DNA of 64,000 nt, taken from assembly GCA_945919795.1 (NCBI GenBank), contig CAMEJJ010000001.1, positions 218,531-282,530 on the forward strand, written 5' to 3'. The first letter of the stretch is position 1, and each line of letters begins with the position of its first letter. This document shows positions 54,780 to 63,556 of this stretch, piece by piece. The notes beneath the pieces are model-generated. The model did not search any database and was not told the origin of the DNA. It saw nothing but the letters and a program-made list of their open reading frames with translations. A program made the position numbers and the translations under genes. Source of the stretch: an uncultured Lachnospiraceae bacterium (GTDB lineage Bacteria; Bacillota; Clostridia; Lachnospirales; Lachnospiraceae).

Positions 54780-55871
54780 CTAAAATGAATTGATCGCATC
54801 AATGACATAATCCTGCTCTTCTTTGGTCATCCCATTATACATTGGAATTGACAGAACCTCATTTGCCAAAGTCTCAGTAATCGGAAAGTCACCTTCCCTA
54901 AAACCAAGATAACGGTAAGCCTCTGCTAAATGCGGCGGAATCGGATAATGGATGATGGTTCCGATTTCTTTTTCGTTGAGATATGCAATCAAACGGTCTC
55001 TATCTTTGCAGCGAATCACAAACTGATGATACACATGCGTTGCCTCATCAAGCAACTTAGGTAATGTAATCTTATCGTTGTGCAATTCTGCCAGATAACG
55101 CGCTCCGATTGCCTGTTTCTCGGCTGTCAGCTCCTCCATATGTGACAAACGCACCCGCAAAAGTCCTGCCTGCAATTCATCCAGTCTGGAATTTGTTCCG
55201 ACAACTTTGTTGTAATATCTTTTTTCACTACCGTAATTGCGGTATATTTTCATATCCTTTGCAATATTCTCATCGTTTGTCACTATGGCACCACCATCAC
55301 CAAATGCTCCGAGATTTTTGGACGGATAAAAGGAAAAACAACCAATATCCCCGAATGTTCCGGTCATCTGCCCTCTAAAGCAGGCTCCATGGGACTGTGC
55401 ACAATCTTCAACCAATCGCAAATGATATTTTTTGCACAAGGAAACAATCGGCTCCATATTTGTTGCCTGTCCATATAAGTGCACGACCAGAATCGCTTTT
55501 GTCTTGTCTGTAATCTTTTCCTCTATTTTTGCCGGATCTATCTGGTAATAATCATCCGGTTCGACAAAAATGGGAGTTGCACCATTGATGGTAATGCCCA
55601 TAACACTGGCGATATAAGTATTGCCCTGCACGATAACTTCATCACCCTCGCCTATGCCAAGCACGCGGAACGCAAGCCAAAGCGCATCCAATCCACTTGC
55701 CAGACCGACACAGTGTTTTGCCCCGGTATATGCAGCAAATTCTTCCTCAAAAGAAGAAACTTCCTTTCCGAGTACATACCAACCGCTACGCAATACTTCC
55801 AAAGCCTTATTCTCAAATTCATCCTGATACTGAAAAAATCCCCGGTCCATCCGGTTTGGCATAATCTTCAT
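54780..55871 (-). CDS. PLP-dependent sugar aminotransferase (DegT/DnrJ/EryC1; FdtB-like)
   Basis: 363 residues. It has GLASGLDALWLAFRVLGIGE, the PLP-binding VEDCAQSHGA, the Schiff-base Lys in FSFYPSKNLGAFGDGGAIV and RLDELQAGLLRVRL. It aminates the 3-keto sugar from the FdtA-like enzyme, giving dTDP-3-amino-3,6-dideoxyhexose. The 150-bp gap to the FdtA-like gene is A+T-rich with no clear terminator. Residues match the FdtB/QdtB branch in general layout, but the exact product is inferred from pairing. Confidence 0.85.
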   Translation of the reverse strand: MKIMPNRMDRGFFQYQDEFENKALEVLRSGWYVLGKEVSSFEEEFAAYTGAKHCVGLASGLDALWLAFRVLGIGEGDEVIVQGNTYIASVMGITINGATPIFVEPDDYYQIDPAKIEEKITDKTKAILVVHLYGQATNMEPIVSLCKKYHLRLVEDCAQSHGACFRGQMTGTFGDIGCFSFYPSKNLGAFGDGGAIVTNDENIAKDMKIYRNYGSEKRYYNKVVGTNSRLDELQAGLLRVRLSHMEELTAEKQAIGARYLAELHNDKITLPKLLDEATHVYHQFVIRCKDRDRLIAYLNEKEIGTIIHYPIPPHLAEAYRYLGFREGDFPITETLANEVLSIPMYNGMTKEEQDYVIDAINSF

Positions 55872-56015
55872 AATGCATCCTCACTTCGTCCTGCCAAAAT
55901 ATGGTAAATTTCTATCATGAAATACCATTCTTATATTCTTCTTCGTACACAAATCATGATGTATGTGCATAAAGTTACATTTTATTTTACCATTAGAGAA
56001 ATGACTCGTCAAACT

Positions 56016-57368
56016 CTACAGACACATAGTCATATAAATCGGAATATATAATATTTCATCCTCAAACTTTAGATCTTTTGTATAAATAATATATTTATCC
56101 TGAAGTTTAATGGGATATTTTTTTGCTAAATTATCAAAAGATTTATGCGTCCGATAACCGGAGGATTTTACTTCTATGGGACAAATTTTCTTCTTTTTTA
56201 TCATCAAAAAATCCAGCTCATACTTTTTCTCTTTGACAGTTCCTTCTTCCTGATACATAAACTCATGAAAATATAATTGATGTCCGGATGCGCGAAGCAT
56301 TTGCGCTACTATATTTTCCATAATCATACCCTGATTAATACCTAATCTATCGAAAATCAAAGCCTTGTAAATATCTTCTTCTGTTGTATCTTGATTTCTC
56401 ATAATCTGCGAAACCAACAGTCCGGTATCACCCATATACAACTTAAAATTGCTCCGGTCTGCATACAATTCCAATGCAACTTCCGGATACGTTACATTGA
56501 TACACTCATTTCCAATCATAGATTCTGCAATACAATTAACCGCATCTACGTAATTTTGATACCTCGCATTACGATTCACAAGAGAAAATTTAAAATGTAA
56601 ATTTTTGTTTTCTAATTGTTCCGGAATTGTTTTATATATGACAGACGCACTTTCCTTATTTTCATCATCATATTTAGCCAGATCTTCTTCATACAAATCA
56701 AGAATTGTCCTTTTTACAAAATCTATCTGTTCATATGTTTTTCCTTCAACAAACGCTTCTACTGCCTGTGGCATTCCTCCAACCGCGATATAAGTTCGAA
56801 ACACATTCATCACTTTACGATGTAGCACATCCCCCAGGGGCGTCCGCTTGTCAAATGCCTCACGAATAACATTTCCTGTGATTTCATCTCCGTTTGCCCA
56901 CAAAAATTCTTCAAAATCCATGGGAAACATTTTAATCCGATATTCCTCTGATGGTATCAAGATATCCTTTACATTTTTTCGAATGGATATCAAGGAACCC
57001 GTTTCAATATAATCATATCTGCCATCTGCAACCAGATATTTTATAGCCTGTCTTGCTTGTGGGAAAAATTGCACTTCATCAAAAATAATCAAGCATTTTT
57101 TTCCCTTTAATGACCTTCCTTTTATCAAAAACAAATTCCGAAAAAATACATCCATATCTCCAATATATTCAATAAAAACATTCTTAACATCCTTGCTCTC
57201 TTTTGCAAAATCAAGAATCATATAGTCATCGTATTCATTTTTTGCGAATTCCTCAACTATCGTACTTTTTCCAATTCTTCGAGCACCTTCAATTAACAGA
57301 GCTGTTTTTCCTTCCGAAATATTTTTCCATTCACGTATTTTATTATATATCTTTCTTTTAAAAACCAT
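56016..57368 (-). CDS. AAA ATPase with DUF4143 C-terminal domain
   Basis: 450 residues. The N-terminal ATPase domain has Walker A EGARRIGKST (residues 29-38) and Walker B KCLIIFDEVQ, followed by the sensor region YIETGSLISI. The C-terminal DUF4143 domain ends with a PD-(D/E)XK-like core, KYELDFLMIKKKKICPIEVKSSG. Such proteins are common in anaerobes, often as accessory or mobile-like genes, with unproven function. It does not fit the sugar pathway and interrupts it between the FdtB and Wzx genes. It is divergent from wzx, with three 33-bp repeats between. Confidence 0.85.
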   Translation of the reverse strand: MVFKRKIYNKIREWKNISEGKTALLIEGARRIGKSTIVEEFAKNEYDDYMILDFAKESKDVKNVFIEYIGDMDVFFRNLFLIKGRSLKGKKCLIIFDEVQFFPQARQAIKYLVADGRYDYIETGSLISIRKNVKDILIPSEEYRIKMFPMDFEEFLWANGDEITGNVIREAFDKRTPLGDVLHRKVMNVFRTYIAVGGMPQAVEAFVEGKTYEQIDFVKRTILDLYEEDLAKYDDENKESASVIYKTIPEQLENKNLHFKFSLVNRNARYQNYVDAVNCIAESMIGNECINVTYPEVALELYADRSNFKLYMGDTGLLVSQIMRNQDTTEEDIYKALIFDRLGINQGMIMENIVAQMLRASGHQLYFHEFMYQEEGTVKEKKYELDFLMIKKKKICPIEVKSSGYRTHKSFDNLAKKYPIKLQDKYIIYTKDLKFEDEILYIPIYMTMCL

Positions 57369-57458
57369 ATTTCAAAATCTCTCTTTCTTACAACTGAACA
57401 ACAACAGATTACGGTTATACTTGAATACATAATTTGTTTTTATTATTTCATATTTTCA

Positions 57459-57552
57459 CGAAAATCACAATTGTTTTTTGCTTGTTTTTAACGAAAATCA
57501 AAAATGTTTTATTGCTGTTTTTAACGAAAATCAAAAATGTTTATTTTTATGG
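57459..57552 (+). repeat. Three 33-bp direct repeats upstream of the flippase gene
   Basis: Units begin at 57459, 57492 and 57525, each CGAAAATCA..AATTGT or AAATGTTTT, with the third partial. They lie in the divergent gap and also produce a false extension of the flippase frame. Confidence 0.9.
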
Positions 57553-57585
57553 AAAGCTCTTTTCCCTTGTGCTATACTTGAAACT

Positions 57586-59139
57586 ATGAAAACAGTAAGC
57601 AAAAGCAAACAAATTATGATAAATATGGCGGCCAGCATGGTATCCACTCTGGTTAGCCTTGCGATTAGTTTTGTATTATCGCCTATCATCATTGATAAAC
57701 TGAATTACGAGGCATATGGGTTTTGGACTTTGGCCAATGACTTTGTCAGCTACGCCAACATTGCAGCCATGGCATTAAACTCCATGGCAGGTCGTTTTAT
57801 TACTGTCAGTCTGACAAAGGGAGATTATGACAACGCCAACAAATACTTCAATTCCACCATGTATGCCAACATAGCCATCGTGGCATTTATGTTCCTGCCA
57901 TGTGTTTTTGTTGTGACATTTTTAGAGCATCTGGTCAATATTTCACCCGCGCTGATACCGGATGTGAAGCTGTTATTTGCCCTGACTTTTTTAAACTTTA
58001 TGGTCACCATTATCAGTACGACCTTTTCAACCGCAACATTTGCGGCCAACCGCTTGGATTTACAGGCATTTAGAACCATCGAATCCCAGATTCTTCGTTC
58101 CGCTATTTTAATTATTACCTTTTTCTTTTTACCAATTCATGTAAGTTACATGGCTCTGGCATCTGTCATTGCGACCGTTTACATGTTGATTTCGTATATT
58201 CATTATACAAAGAAATTAATGCCGCAAATCGAAATCAGCCGTAAGCATTTTTCTATAAAAAAAGTCATTGAAATTCTTTCTGCCGGAGTTTGGAACACCA
58301 TCATGAGAGCCGGTCAGACTTTGACAAACGGACTGGATATTCTGATCACCAACCTTATGATTGGCGGAGAAGAGATGGGATATGTCAGCACTTCAAAGAC
58401 CATTGCTGTTGCAATCAATACGCTTTACGAAACCATCTCTGCAGTCTTCACTCCGTCGCTTACCATCAGTTATGCGAAAGAAAACAAAGAAGAATTATTG
58501 CAGGATTTAACTTCTGCCATGAAAATGACAGGATTTTTTGCCAACATTCCGCTATGCTTTGTTATTGCATTTGGTATTCCGTTTTATACATTATGGCTGC
58601 CCCGAACCGAAATGGCATCAGACCATTCCGTGATTATCATGATTTATCTGCTGACTGTGCTTACGATGTTTGGAACCATCGTCGGCGGTGTTATCAGCCC
58701 TCTGTTTAACGTCTATACCGTGGTCAACAAATTAAAATGGAATTCTTTGATTACTCTGTACATGGGCATTGCCAATACCATTATCGTGTTTATTTTATTG
58801 AAGACTACAAATTTGTATGTCTATGCAGTTGCCGGAACATCTACCGTCCTCGGCATCATTAAAAACCTTACGTTTACACCCATGTATGCCGCACATTGTC
58901 TTGGCGTTTCGAAACGTTCCTTCTATCCTACCATTATTCGATACGTCGTTGTCAGCATTGCTATGTGTGCTGCTTTCTGCGGTCTGTATCTTGTGTTACC
59001 TACAACTAACTGGATGTGGCTCTTTATTGATATTGTCATCTGCGGTGTGACAGGCTCCGTCATCAATATTTTATTCTTATTTGGTCAGAAAGAGCGTGCC
59101 ATGCTTTTAGATGTTGTAAAGAAATATGTGAGAAAATAA
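57586..59139 (+). CDS. wzx: Wzx-type polysaccharide flippase
   Basis: 518 residues from the ATG at 57586, with about 14 membrane spans and the MATE/Wzx layout. Segments are AASMVSTLVSLAISFVLSPI, IIDKLNYEAYGFWTLANDFV, MNSMAGRFITVSL-like text, and KTIAVAINTLYETISAVFTPS. It flips undecaprenyl-linked repeat units across the membrane. No Shine-Dalgarno site is seen before the start, and TATACT (57573-57578) lies only 7 bp upstream, suggesting a leaderless message; a start further downstream (57616) is the alternative. It pairs functionally with one of the Wzy-like proteins. Confidence 0.88.
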   Translation: MKTVSKSKQIMINMAASMVSTLVSLAISFVLSPIIIDKLNYEAYGFWTLANDFVSYANIAAMALNSMAGRFITVSLTKGDYDNANKYFNSTMYANIAIVAFMFLPCVFVVTFLEHLVNISPALIPDVKLLFALTFLNFMVTIISTTFSTATFAANRLDLQAFRTIESQILRSAILIITFFFLPIHVSYMALASVIATVYMLISYIHYTKKLMPQIEISRKHFSIKKVIEILSAGVWNTIMRAGQTLTNGLDILITNLMIGGEEMGYVSTSKTIAVAINTLYETISAVFTPSLTISYAKENKEELLQDLTSAMKMTGFFANIPLCFVIAFGIPFYTLWLPRTEMASDHSVIIMIYLLTVLTMFGTIVGGVISPLFNVYTVVNKLKWNSLITLYMGIANTIIVFILLKTTNLYVYAVAGTSTVLGIIKNLTFTPMYAAHCLGVSKRSFYPTIIRYVVVSIAMCAAFCGLYLVLPTTNWMWLFIDIVICGVTGSVINILFLFGQKERAMLLDVVKKYVRK

Positions 59140-59162
59140 ATGTTTTATGATAAGGAACAATT

Positions 59163-60293
59163 ATGGCAAAAATCTTAGGCGTTGCCAGCACGCCCTATCA
59201 GTTGCTGGTTTTCTTATTTATCAAGGATGCATATTTATCTGAGGATGAAGTCGATCTGATGATTACAGACAAAACCGCTTCAATGGAAGATCTCTATCAA
59301 AGCGGTCGTTTGGATTCTTATTTTCATAAAGTCTTTTTCGGCGATGGAAGAAAAATCAAAAATCCATATAAAAATGCCTTTGTCACTTTTTTTGAAAGCT
59401 TTATTTATAACCATACAACCGATATCATTCTGGATAAACCCTTGGATTTTTATGACGAAATGTATTTTGCTTCCCCCGGCCTTCCGGATGAAATTGTAAA
59501 AGAAGTAGCAAAATCTTTGATCAGAAAAAACAAAAAACTGGTTTTTCATCGTTTTGAAGACGGTTTTGCAAGCTATACCAAAATGCCTGCTCACGTAATC
59601 AATACGGATTTGGGTATCAAAATGTACAAAACCATCTGGCACTATGATGTGGAAAAGATGGAACGTGATATGTGGATGTTTGAGCCTGACATGGCAGAAA
59701 AAAATGTCACTTTTGAAAAGAAACAAATCGAAAAAACACCTTTGCGTATCGAAAAAATCATTTCCTTGGCAAAAGAGATTTTTCAATTTCAGGCACAGGT
59801 CCCTGATGAGAAATATATCTTTTTGGGACAAGGCACTGAAAACGGAATGCAAAATTCCAAGACTTATCAGCGTTTGATTCGACAATTCCGGGATATTGCA
59901 GGTGATGACAATTTCATCTTAAAGCCGCATCCCAGAGGCGAACACGATGATTTTCACGGCGAATTGAAGATTTATAAAGACAGCTGCCCTTTTGAGTTAG
60001 CCATCGCTTCCGGAAAATTTGAAGACAAAACATTAATTTCTTTTTATTCTACCGCCTGCGTTTCCGGCAAACTTTTATTTAAAAGCAAATGTCGTATCAT
60101 CTTTTTATATCCGCTTTCCGAAGATTCTTTTAATGAAAAGTGCGATTACGAAGATTATTTTTCTGCTTTCTCATCACTTTGCGATAATGTATTTATTGCA
60201 AGGACCTGGGATGATGTCAAACGACTTTGCCAAGATAATTATAAAGAAAATGATAAAGATAATACAAAAAATATTGATAGAGAAGATAGATAA
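59163..60293 (+). CDS. Putative GT-B sialyltransferase-like protein (GT52-type)
   Basis: 376 residues. It opens AKILGVASTPYQLLVFLFIK and contains FLGQGTENGMQNSKTYQRLI and, at about residue 257, ILKPHPRGEHDDFHG, the conserved KPHP segment of the GT52 and related polysialyltransferase-like families, then FELAIASGKF and LISFYSTAC. It lies 23 bp after wzx, so it belongs to the same transcript. A sialyltransferase-like role would fit the NeuB-like gene at 35918, but the match is by motif only, and a different nucleotide-sugar donor is possible. The C-terminus is Lys/Asp/Asn-rich and low-complexity. Confidence 0.6.
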   Translation: MAKILGVASTPYQLLVFLFIKDAYLSEDEVDLMITDKTASMEDLYQSGRLDSYFHKVFFGDGRKIKNPYKNAFVTFFESFIYNHTTDIILDKPLDFYDEMYFASPGLPDEIVKEVAKSLIRKNKKLVFHRFEDGFASYTKMPAHVINTDLGIKMYKTIWHYDVEKMERDMWMFEPDMAEKNVTFEKKQIEKTPLRIEKIISLAKEIFQFQAQVPDEKYIFLGQGTENGMQNSKTYQRLIRQFRDIAGDDNFILKPHPRGEHDDFHGELKIYKDSCPFELAIASGKFEDKTLISFYSTACVSGKLLFKSKCRIIFLYPLSEDSFNEKCDYEDYFSAFSSLCDNVFIARTWDDVKRLCQDNYKENDKDNTKNIDREDR

Positions 60294-60326
60294 ATTTTTC
60301 TAAATAAGCTATTATTTTCAAAGGGC

Positions 60327-60366
60327 AAAATAGCTTAGTCCGTTTGGGGCTAAGCTATTTTTATGC
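60327..60366 (+). terminator. Rho-independent terminator after the GT52-like gene
   Basis: 12-bp stem (60327-60338 with 60350-60361) followed by T-rich sequence on the plus strand. It also faces the end of the minus-strand HepT-like gene. Confidence 0.85.
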
Positions 60367-60382
60367 TTCTTATTTTGAAATA

Positions 60383-60410
60383 TTTCTTATTCGTTTGTTT
60401 TTTCCAGATA
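60383..60410. repeat. 28-bp direct repeat, left copy, at the end of the hepT-like gene
   Basis: Identical over 28 bp to 61260-61287, 877 bp away. It contains the stop codon of the HepT-like gene, and both copies end a protein in YLEKTNE. Confidence 0.95.
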
Positions 60411-60812
60411 CTCCTCTACCATGCAAATAAATTGTTCAGCCACCGTGACCTGACGTTCGGCTTCTTCTCTACTAGCTATAAAAAAATCATCATAATCGCT
60501 TGCGTGGCGTATTTCTTCCATTTCACCAATTTTCCTTCCAATCTCTCTTGGAAAAACATTTGTCTTAACATAATTTTTGTTAAAATTCGCAATCGCATCT
60601 TTATGACGTTTAAAAGCATCGCCTGTTAAAGCATGAATAGCATTTATTGCATGAAAAACGGAATAATAGGCGCGATTATTTGCTCCTCTATACTCTCCTG
60701 AAGTTAATAATATTTTTGCTGCTTTCAAATCGGCTTTAGCTATCTGTATTCTATATAAAGATAGATCTTTTTTGGTACCTATTTCTTTTTTAGGCTGCTC
60801 CATATAAAACAA
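60387..60812 (-). CDS. HEPN-domain toxin (HepT-like)
   Basis: 141 residues. The RNase motif is RAYYSVFH (Arg, six residues, His), with the following Ile-Asn-Ala, and the surrounding HEPN helices contain YRGANNRAYY and HASDYDDFF. HepT proteins cut RNA and are silenced by modification by the paired nucleotidyltransferase MntA. The start at 60812 overlaps mntA by 23 bp. Its last seven residues and stop codon are encoded by a 28-bp repeat that also ends the membrane-protein gene at 61264. Confidence 0.85.
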   Translation of the reverse strand: MFYMEQPKKEIGTKKDLSLYRIQIAKADLKAAKILLTSGEYRGANNRAYYSVFHAINAIHALTGDAFKRHKDAIANFNKNYVKTNVFPREIGRKIGEMEEIRHASDYDDFFIASREEAERQVTVAEQFICMVEEYLEKTNE

Positions 60813-61131
60813 TCCCTTCCTTTTGGATATTAGAATAAAATGGATAGTTTTCTATCCATTTTTCAAAATGAGCTTCATCTTTAGCAATTGGTTTTATATC
60901 AAGGTCATGATCCAGATTAAAATCATAGGTCATATAAGAGAGTTTTTGGCTATATTCCTTTAAATCAAGGTCTGTCATATCCAAAAGTATCATAATATCT
61001 ATATCAGAATCTGGTCTGAAATCGCCTCTAGCATACGACCCATAAAGAATGACTTTCTGTAAGTGAGAGCCGTATATTTTCTTTATTTCCAAAAGGTATT
61101 GTTCAATTAACCTCTGTGTTTTCTGTTGCAT
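60790..61131 (-). CDS. Minimal nucleotidyltransferase antitoxin (MntA-like)
   Basis: 113 residues. The nucleotidyltransferase signature GSYARGDFRPDSDIDIMI gives GS, ten residues, then DxD exactly as required. Known MntA adds AMP residues to HepT. A strong promoter (61180-61207) and GGGGATGAGG ribosome site lie just upstream, so the pair has its own transcription. No sign of other genes in the cassette. Confidence in the pair is high; the physiological trigger is unknown. Confidence 0.9.
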   Translation of the reverse strand: MQQKTQRLIEQYLLEIKKIYGSHLQKVILYGSYARGDFRPDSDIDIMILLDMTDLDLKEYSQKLSYMTYDFNLDHDLDIKPIAKDEAHFEKWIENYPFYSNIQKEGIVLYGAA

Positions 61132-61179
61132 AACCTCATCCCCTTTCTACTATTTTTAGTTGTGTACTTGCTTATTTAC

Positions 61180-61207
61180 ATTATACCATTCACATTTATT
61201 TTAACAA
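61180..61207 (-). promoter_or_regulatory. Promoter of the mntA-hepT pair
   Basis: Minus strand TTGTTA (61202-61207), 16-bp spacer, TATAAT (61180-61185) with an extended TGG before the -10 box. It lies inside the 877-bp repeat-bounded segment. Confidence 0.65.
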
Positions 61208-61259
61208 CCTGATTTACAATTAAGCTATTCACCAACAAATCCACAAGTAATACAGTCAT

Positions 61260-61287
61260 TTTCTTATTCGTTTGTTTTTTCCAGATA
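61260..61287. repeat. 28-bp direct repeat, right copy, at the end of the membrane-protein gene
   Basis: Second copy of the repeat at 60383-60410; it encodes the C-terminal YLEKTNE and the stop of the gene at 61264. Confidence 0.95.
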
Positions 61288-63423
61288 ACAGTCTCCGGAA
61301 GTATCATTTTTATATGCACAGGTATAGACAACACCGGCATATTCAAATGTTTCTCCTACTTCCAACACATCACGCTCAATCATAAAAATACAATCCGGAG
61401 CTTTTTGTGTAACATCGGTTGCATTTTCTTTTATCAGGTGTCTCAATTTTGCCTCCGGATAAGCCTTTCTTAACATAAGCCACAACGGGTAATCATATCC
61501 GTCACCGGAAATAATCAATCCAACATCTTTAACCTGATCTTTTTGTGCCAATTCAATCATTTTCTCATAGCCATCTTCCCTATGATTGGATTTGAAATAT
61601 TGATTGATGCGATTTTGACAACTGCCTTTTACAAATTCTACGGCAGGCTGCAGATTATAGGACACAGAAGGCACTGCAAGCATCGTTGCCAAAACAATTA
61701 ATATGCCCAATACTGCTGCCGTAACAGGCTTTTTCCAATGTCTCATAAGACAGTAAAGCATGTTGACACTCATGATAACCGTCACTGCCAGTGCAGGATA
61801 CATTAATCTGGTTCCCCACGGCTGCCAACGAAGCAATGCCATAATAAATCCCAAAGACAACCATGCGGATATGGCAAAGCCAATGGATATTTCTTGATTT
61901 ATCTGGTTGTCGCTACTTGATATTTCTTGCTTTATTTGGTTTCCTCTACTTGATATTTCTTGGATTTTTCTATGAGCTAATCTTTTGAAGACGGCTACCA
62001 CAATCATTCCAATCAGAATAACTCCCGCAATGACAGCAAGATATGCCACAAAAGCACTTGGTGTCTTATCATGCGAATACATATCATCGCCCATGTTCAT
62101 ATGATGCAGAAAATCAAATCCATGAAAGGCAATAGCTTCATGATTAACTTCAACCTGTAGTTTCTCTCCGGCTCCGATTGCAATCCGATAGATAAAACCA
62201 TTTAATGGCCGATAGTAATTCTGCGTAATCAGCATAGAGAAGTTTTTCAGAATATTCACAATAATATATTTTACATTTTTTGTAGCAACCATGATATTTC
62301 CGCTGGCAGTACTTGTCATCAGACTACCACTGGAAAGAAAAGTACGAATCAGAGTTTCTGAAATAGTCACAACAATACCGGCAAGCGCAATCCCCACACT
62401 GCCAATCAATTTCTTGAAATCATCTTTTTTTCTAAGCCGGGCAATTAAAAGCCATGGCATAAACATAACCATGGAGGCACACACACTTGTTTTTGCAAGG
62501 TAAGCATATCCCACCAGCAATCCCAGCATGACAATATCCAAAGTCTGCTCCGCATTCAAATTAATTTTGTCATAGTAGATCACATCCAATAGTTTGTATA
62601 CAAAAAGAATAAAAATCAAAGCGGCAAATAAATCATTTTGCGTAGTAATGCTCTGCGAAATTGTCAGCGGCATCAACATAAAAATGAACGCCCCAAAGAG
62701 AGCAAAAAGCCGGTTTACTCCAAGTTTTTGCGCACATTTATAAATAAAGTAAGCAGCGGCAAACATACAGAAATACTGAAAGAAATTCAAAAAAGTATCA
62801 TTTCCGGACAGTAACATCATATGCAAAAGATTGTATTCCGCAAGTACCGGCGAGTACACCTGTCTGTCAATATTGGTAATATAATGCGCAACACTTTTAT
62901 GGTCAATCCAGTATCCGATACGGGCCAGATGATATGTCATAGAATCATAATTGTATGGAACGGTAAAAATTGCTCCAAACAGCAATACCAAAGATAAAAT
63001 GCCAAGAATAGCAAGCATAATCCAAATAAGTGCTTTTTCGGATTTGCTTTTTTCAGCATTATTTTTATAAAATCTATCATCACCATTTTTTGTCAATTGA
63101 TCAGAAGCATTTTTCGGATATTGATTTGCTACGTTTTGAAACATTTTTACAACAGAAAGCTTCTCAAGTGTTCGTTCATTTTTGTTTTTCCCATATAAAA
63201 AAGCAAATATAATTGCAATGACTAACCATGCTACAAAATCTACAGCTCGTGTCATAATATGCAGGATACTCAAAAGATTAGTCAGAATCAAAACAATCGC
63301 TTCAAACAATACAATTGTCCGAAAACAAACCTCTGCTCGTTGCATTCTTCCATAACCGGCATTAACTTTGCAGCTTACATATTGAAAAATCATATAAAAA
63401 GAAATGATGAATACTATTATCAT
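61264..63423 (-). CDS. Large GT-C-type membrane glycosyltransferase candidate (GT39-like)
   Basis: 719 residues with about 12-14 membrane spans. The first outer loop has PYNYDSMTYHLARIGYWID and ITNIDRQVYSPVLAEYNLLH, giving the acidic residue after the first loop that GT-C enzymes use for polyprenyl-phosphate sugar donors. A cytosolic linker near 490-520 has an 11-residue repeat QEISSRGNQIK-type. The C-terminal part after the spans is a soluble domain of about 140 residues (NRINQYFKSNHREDG onward). It may add side-chain sugars from the carrier made by the GT2 at 53251. The precise function is inferred. Confidence 0.65.
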   Translation of the reverse strand: MIIVFIISFYMIFQYVSCKVNAGYGRMQRAEVCFRTIVLFEAIVLILTNLLSILHIMTRAVDFVAWLVIAIIFAFLYGKNKNERTLEKLSVVKMFQNVANQYPKNASDQLTKNGDDRFYKNNAEKSKSEKALIWIMLAILGILSLVLLFGAIFTVPYNYDSMTYHLARIGYWIDHKSVAHYITNIDRQVYSPVLAEYNLLHMMLLSGNDTFLNFFQYFCMFAAAYFIYKCAQKLGVNRLFALFGAFIFMLMPLTISQSITTQNDLFAALIFILFVYKLLDVIYYDKINLNAEQTLDIVMLGLLVGYAYLAKTSVCASMVMFMPWLLIARLRKKDDFKKLIGSVGIALAGIVVTISETLIRTFLSSGSLMTSTASGNIMVATKNVKYIIVNILKNFSMLITQNYYRPLNGFIYRIAIGAGEKLQVEVNHEAIAFHGFDFLHHMNMGDDMYSHDKTPSAFVAYLAVIAGVILIGMIVVAVFKRLAHRKIQEISSRGNQIKQEISSSDNQINQEISIGFAISAWLSLGFIMALLRWQPWGTRLMYPALAVTVIMSVNMLYCLMRHWKKPVTAAVLGILIVLATMLAVPSVSYNLQPAVEFVKGSCQNRINQYFKSNHREDGYEKMIELAQKDQVKDVGLIISGDGYDYPLWLMLRKAYPEAKLRHLIKENATDVTQKAPDCIFMIERDVLEVGETFEYAGVVYTCAYKNDTSGDCYLEKTNE
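61886..61965 (-). repeat. 33-bp tandem repeats in the membrane-protein gene
   Basis: Units begin at 61886, 61919 and 61952 (the third partial), each GATATTTCTTG on the plus strand, encoding 11-residue repeats QEISSxxNQIx in a loop. Confidence 0.9.
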
Positions 63424-63503
63424 TTTTGTTTCCTCAAGTTTGAAATATTATTTTGGCTATATATTCGGGTCATTTTCTCATGATTTGCGAATTGCCACAA
63501 ATC

Positions 63504-63537
63504 ATACTTTTGATTAAGCACAAATAGTATGATCTTT
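63504..63537. repeat. Inverted repeat in the leader of the membrane-protein gene
   Basis: Arms of about 8-9 bp, ATCATACT and AGTATGAT, with a 17-base loop lie between the promoter at 63557 and the start codon at 63423, so the hairpin would form in the 5' leader. It could be an attenuator or an operator. Confidence 0.5.
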
Positions 63538-63556
63538 TAATCTTGTATCTTTTTTA

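Noticed and set aside
56016..57368. The DUF4143 ATPase as part of a defence system
   Set aside because: The gene stands alone, with no nuclease, methylase or other defence partner nearby, so no such claim is supported.
57478..57585. N-terminal extension of the flippase with a repeated NENQKC
   Set aside because: The residues are translated from the 33-bp direct repeats, and the extension precedes the normal Wzx N-terminus; the start at 57586 fits the family better.
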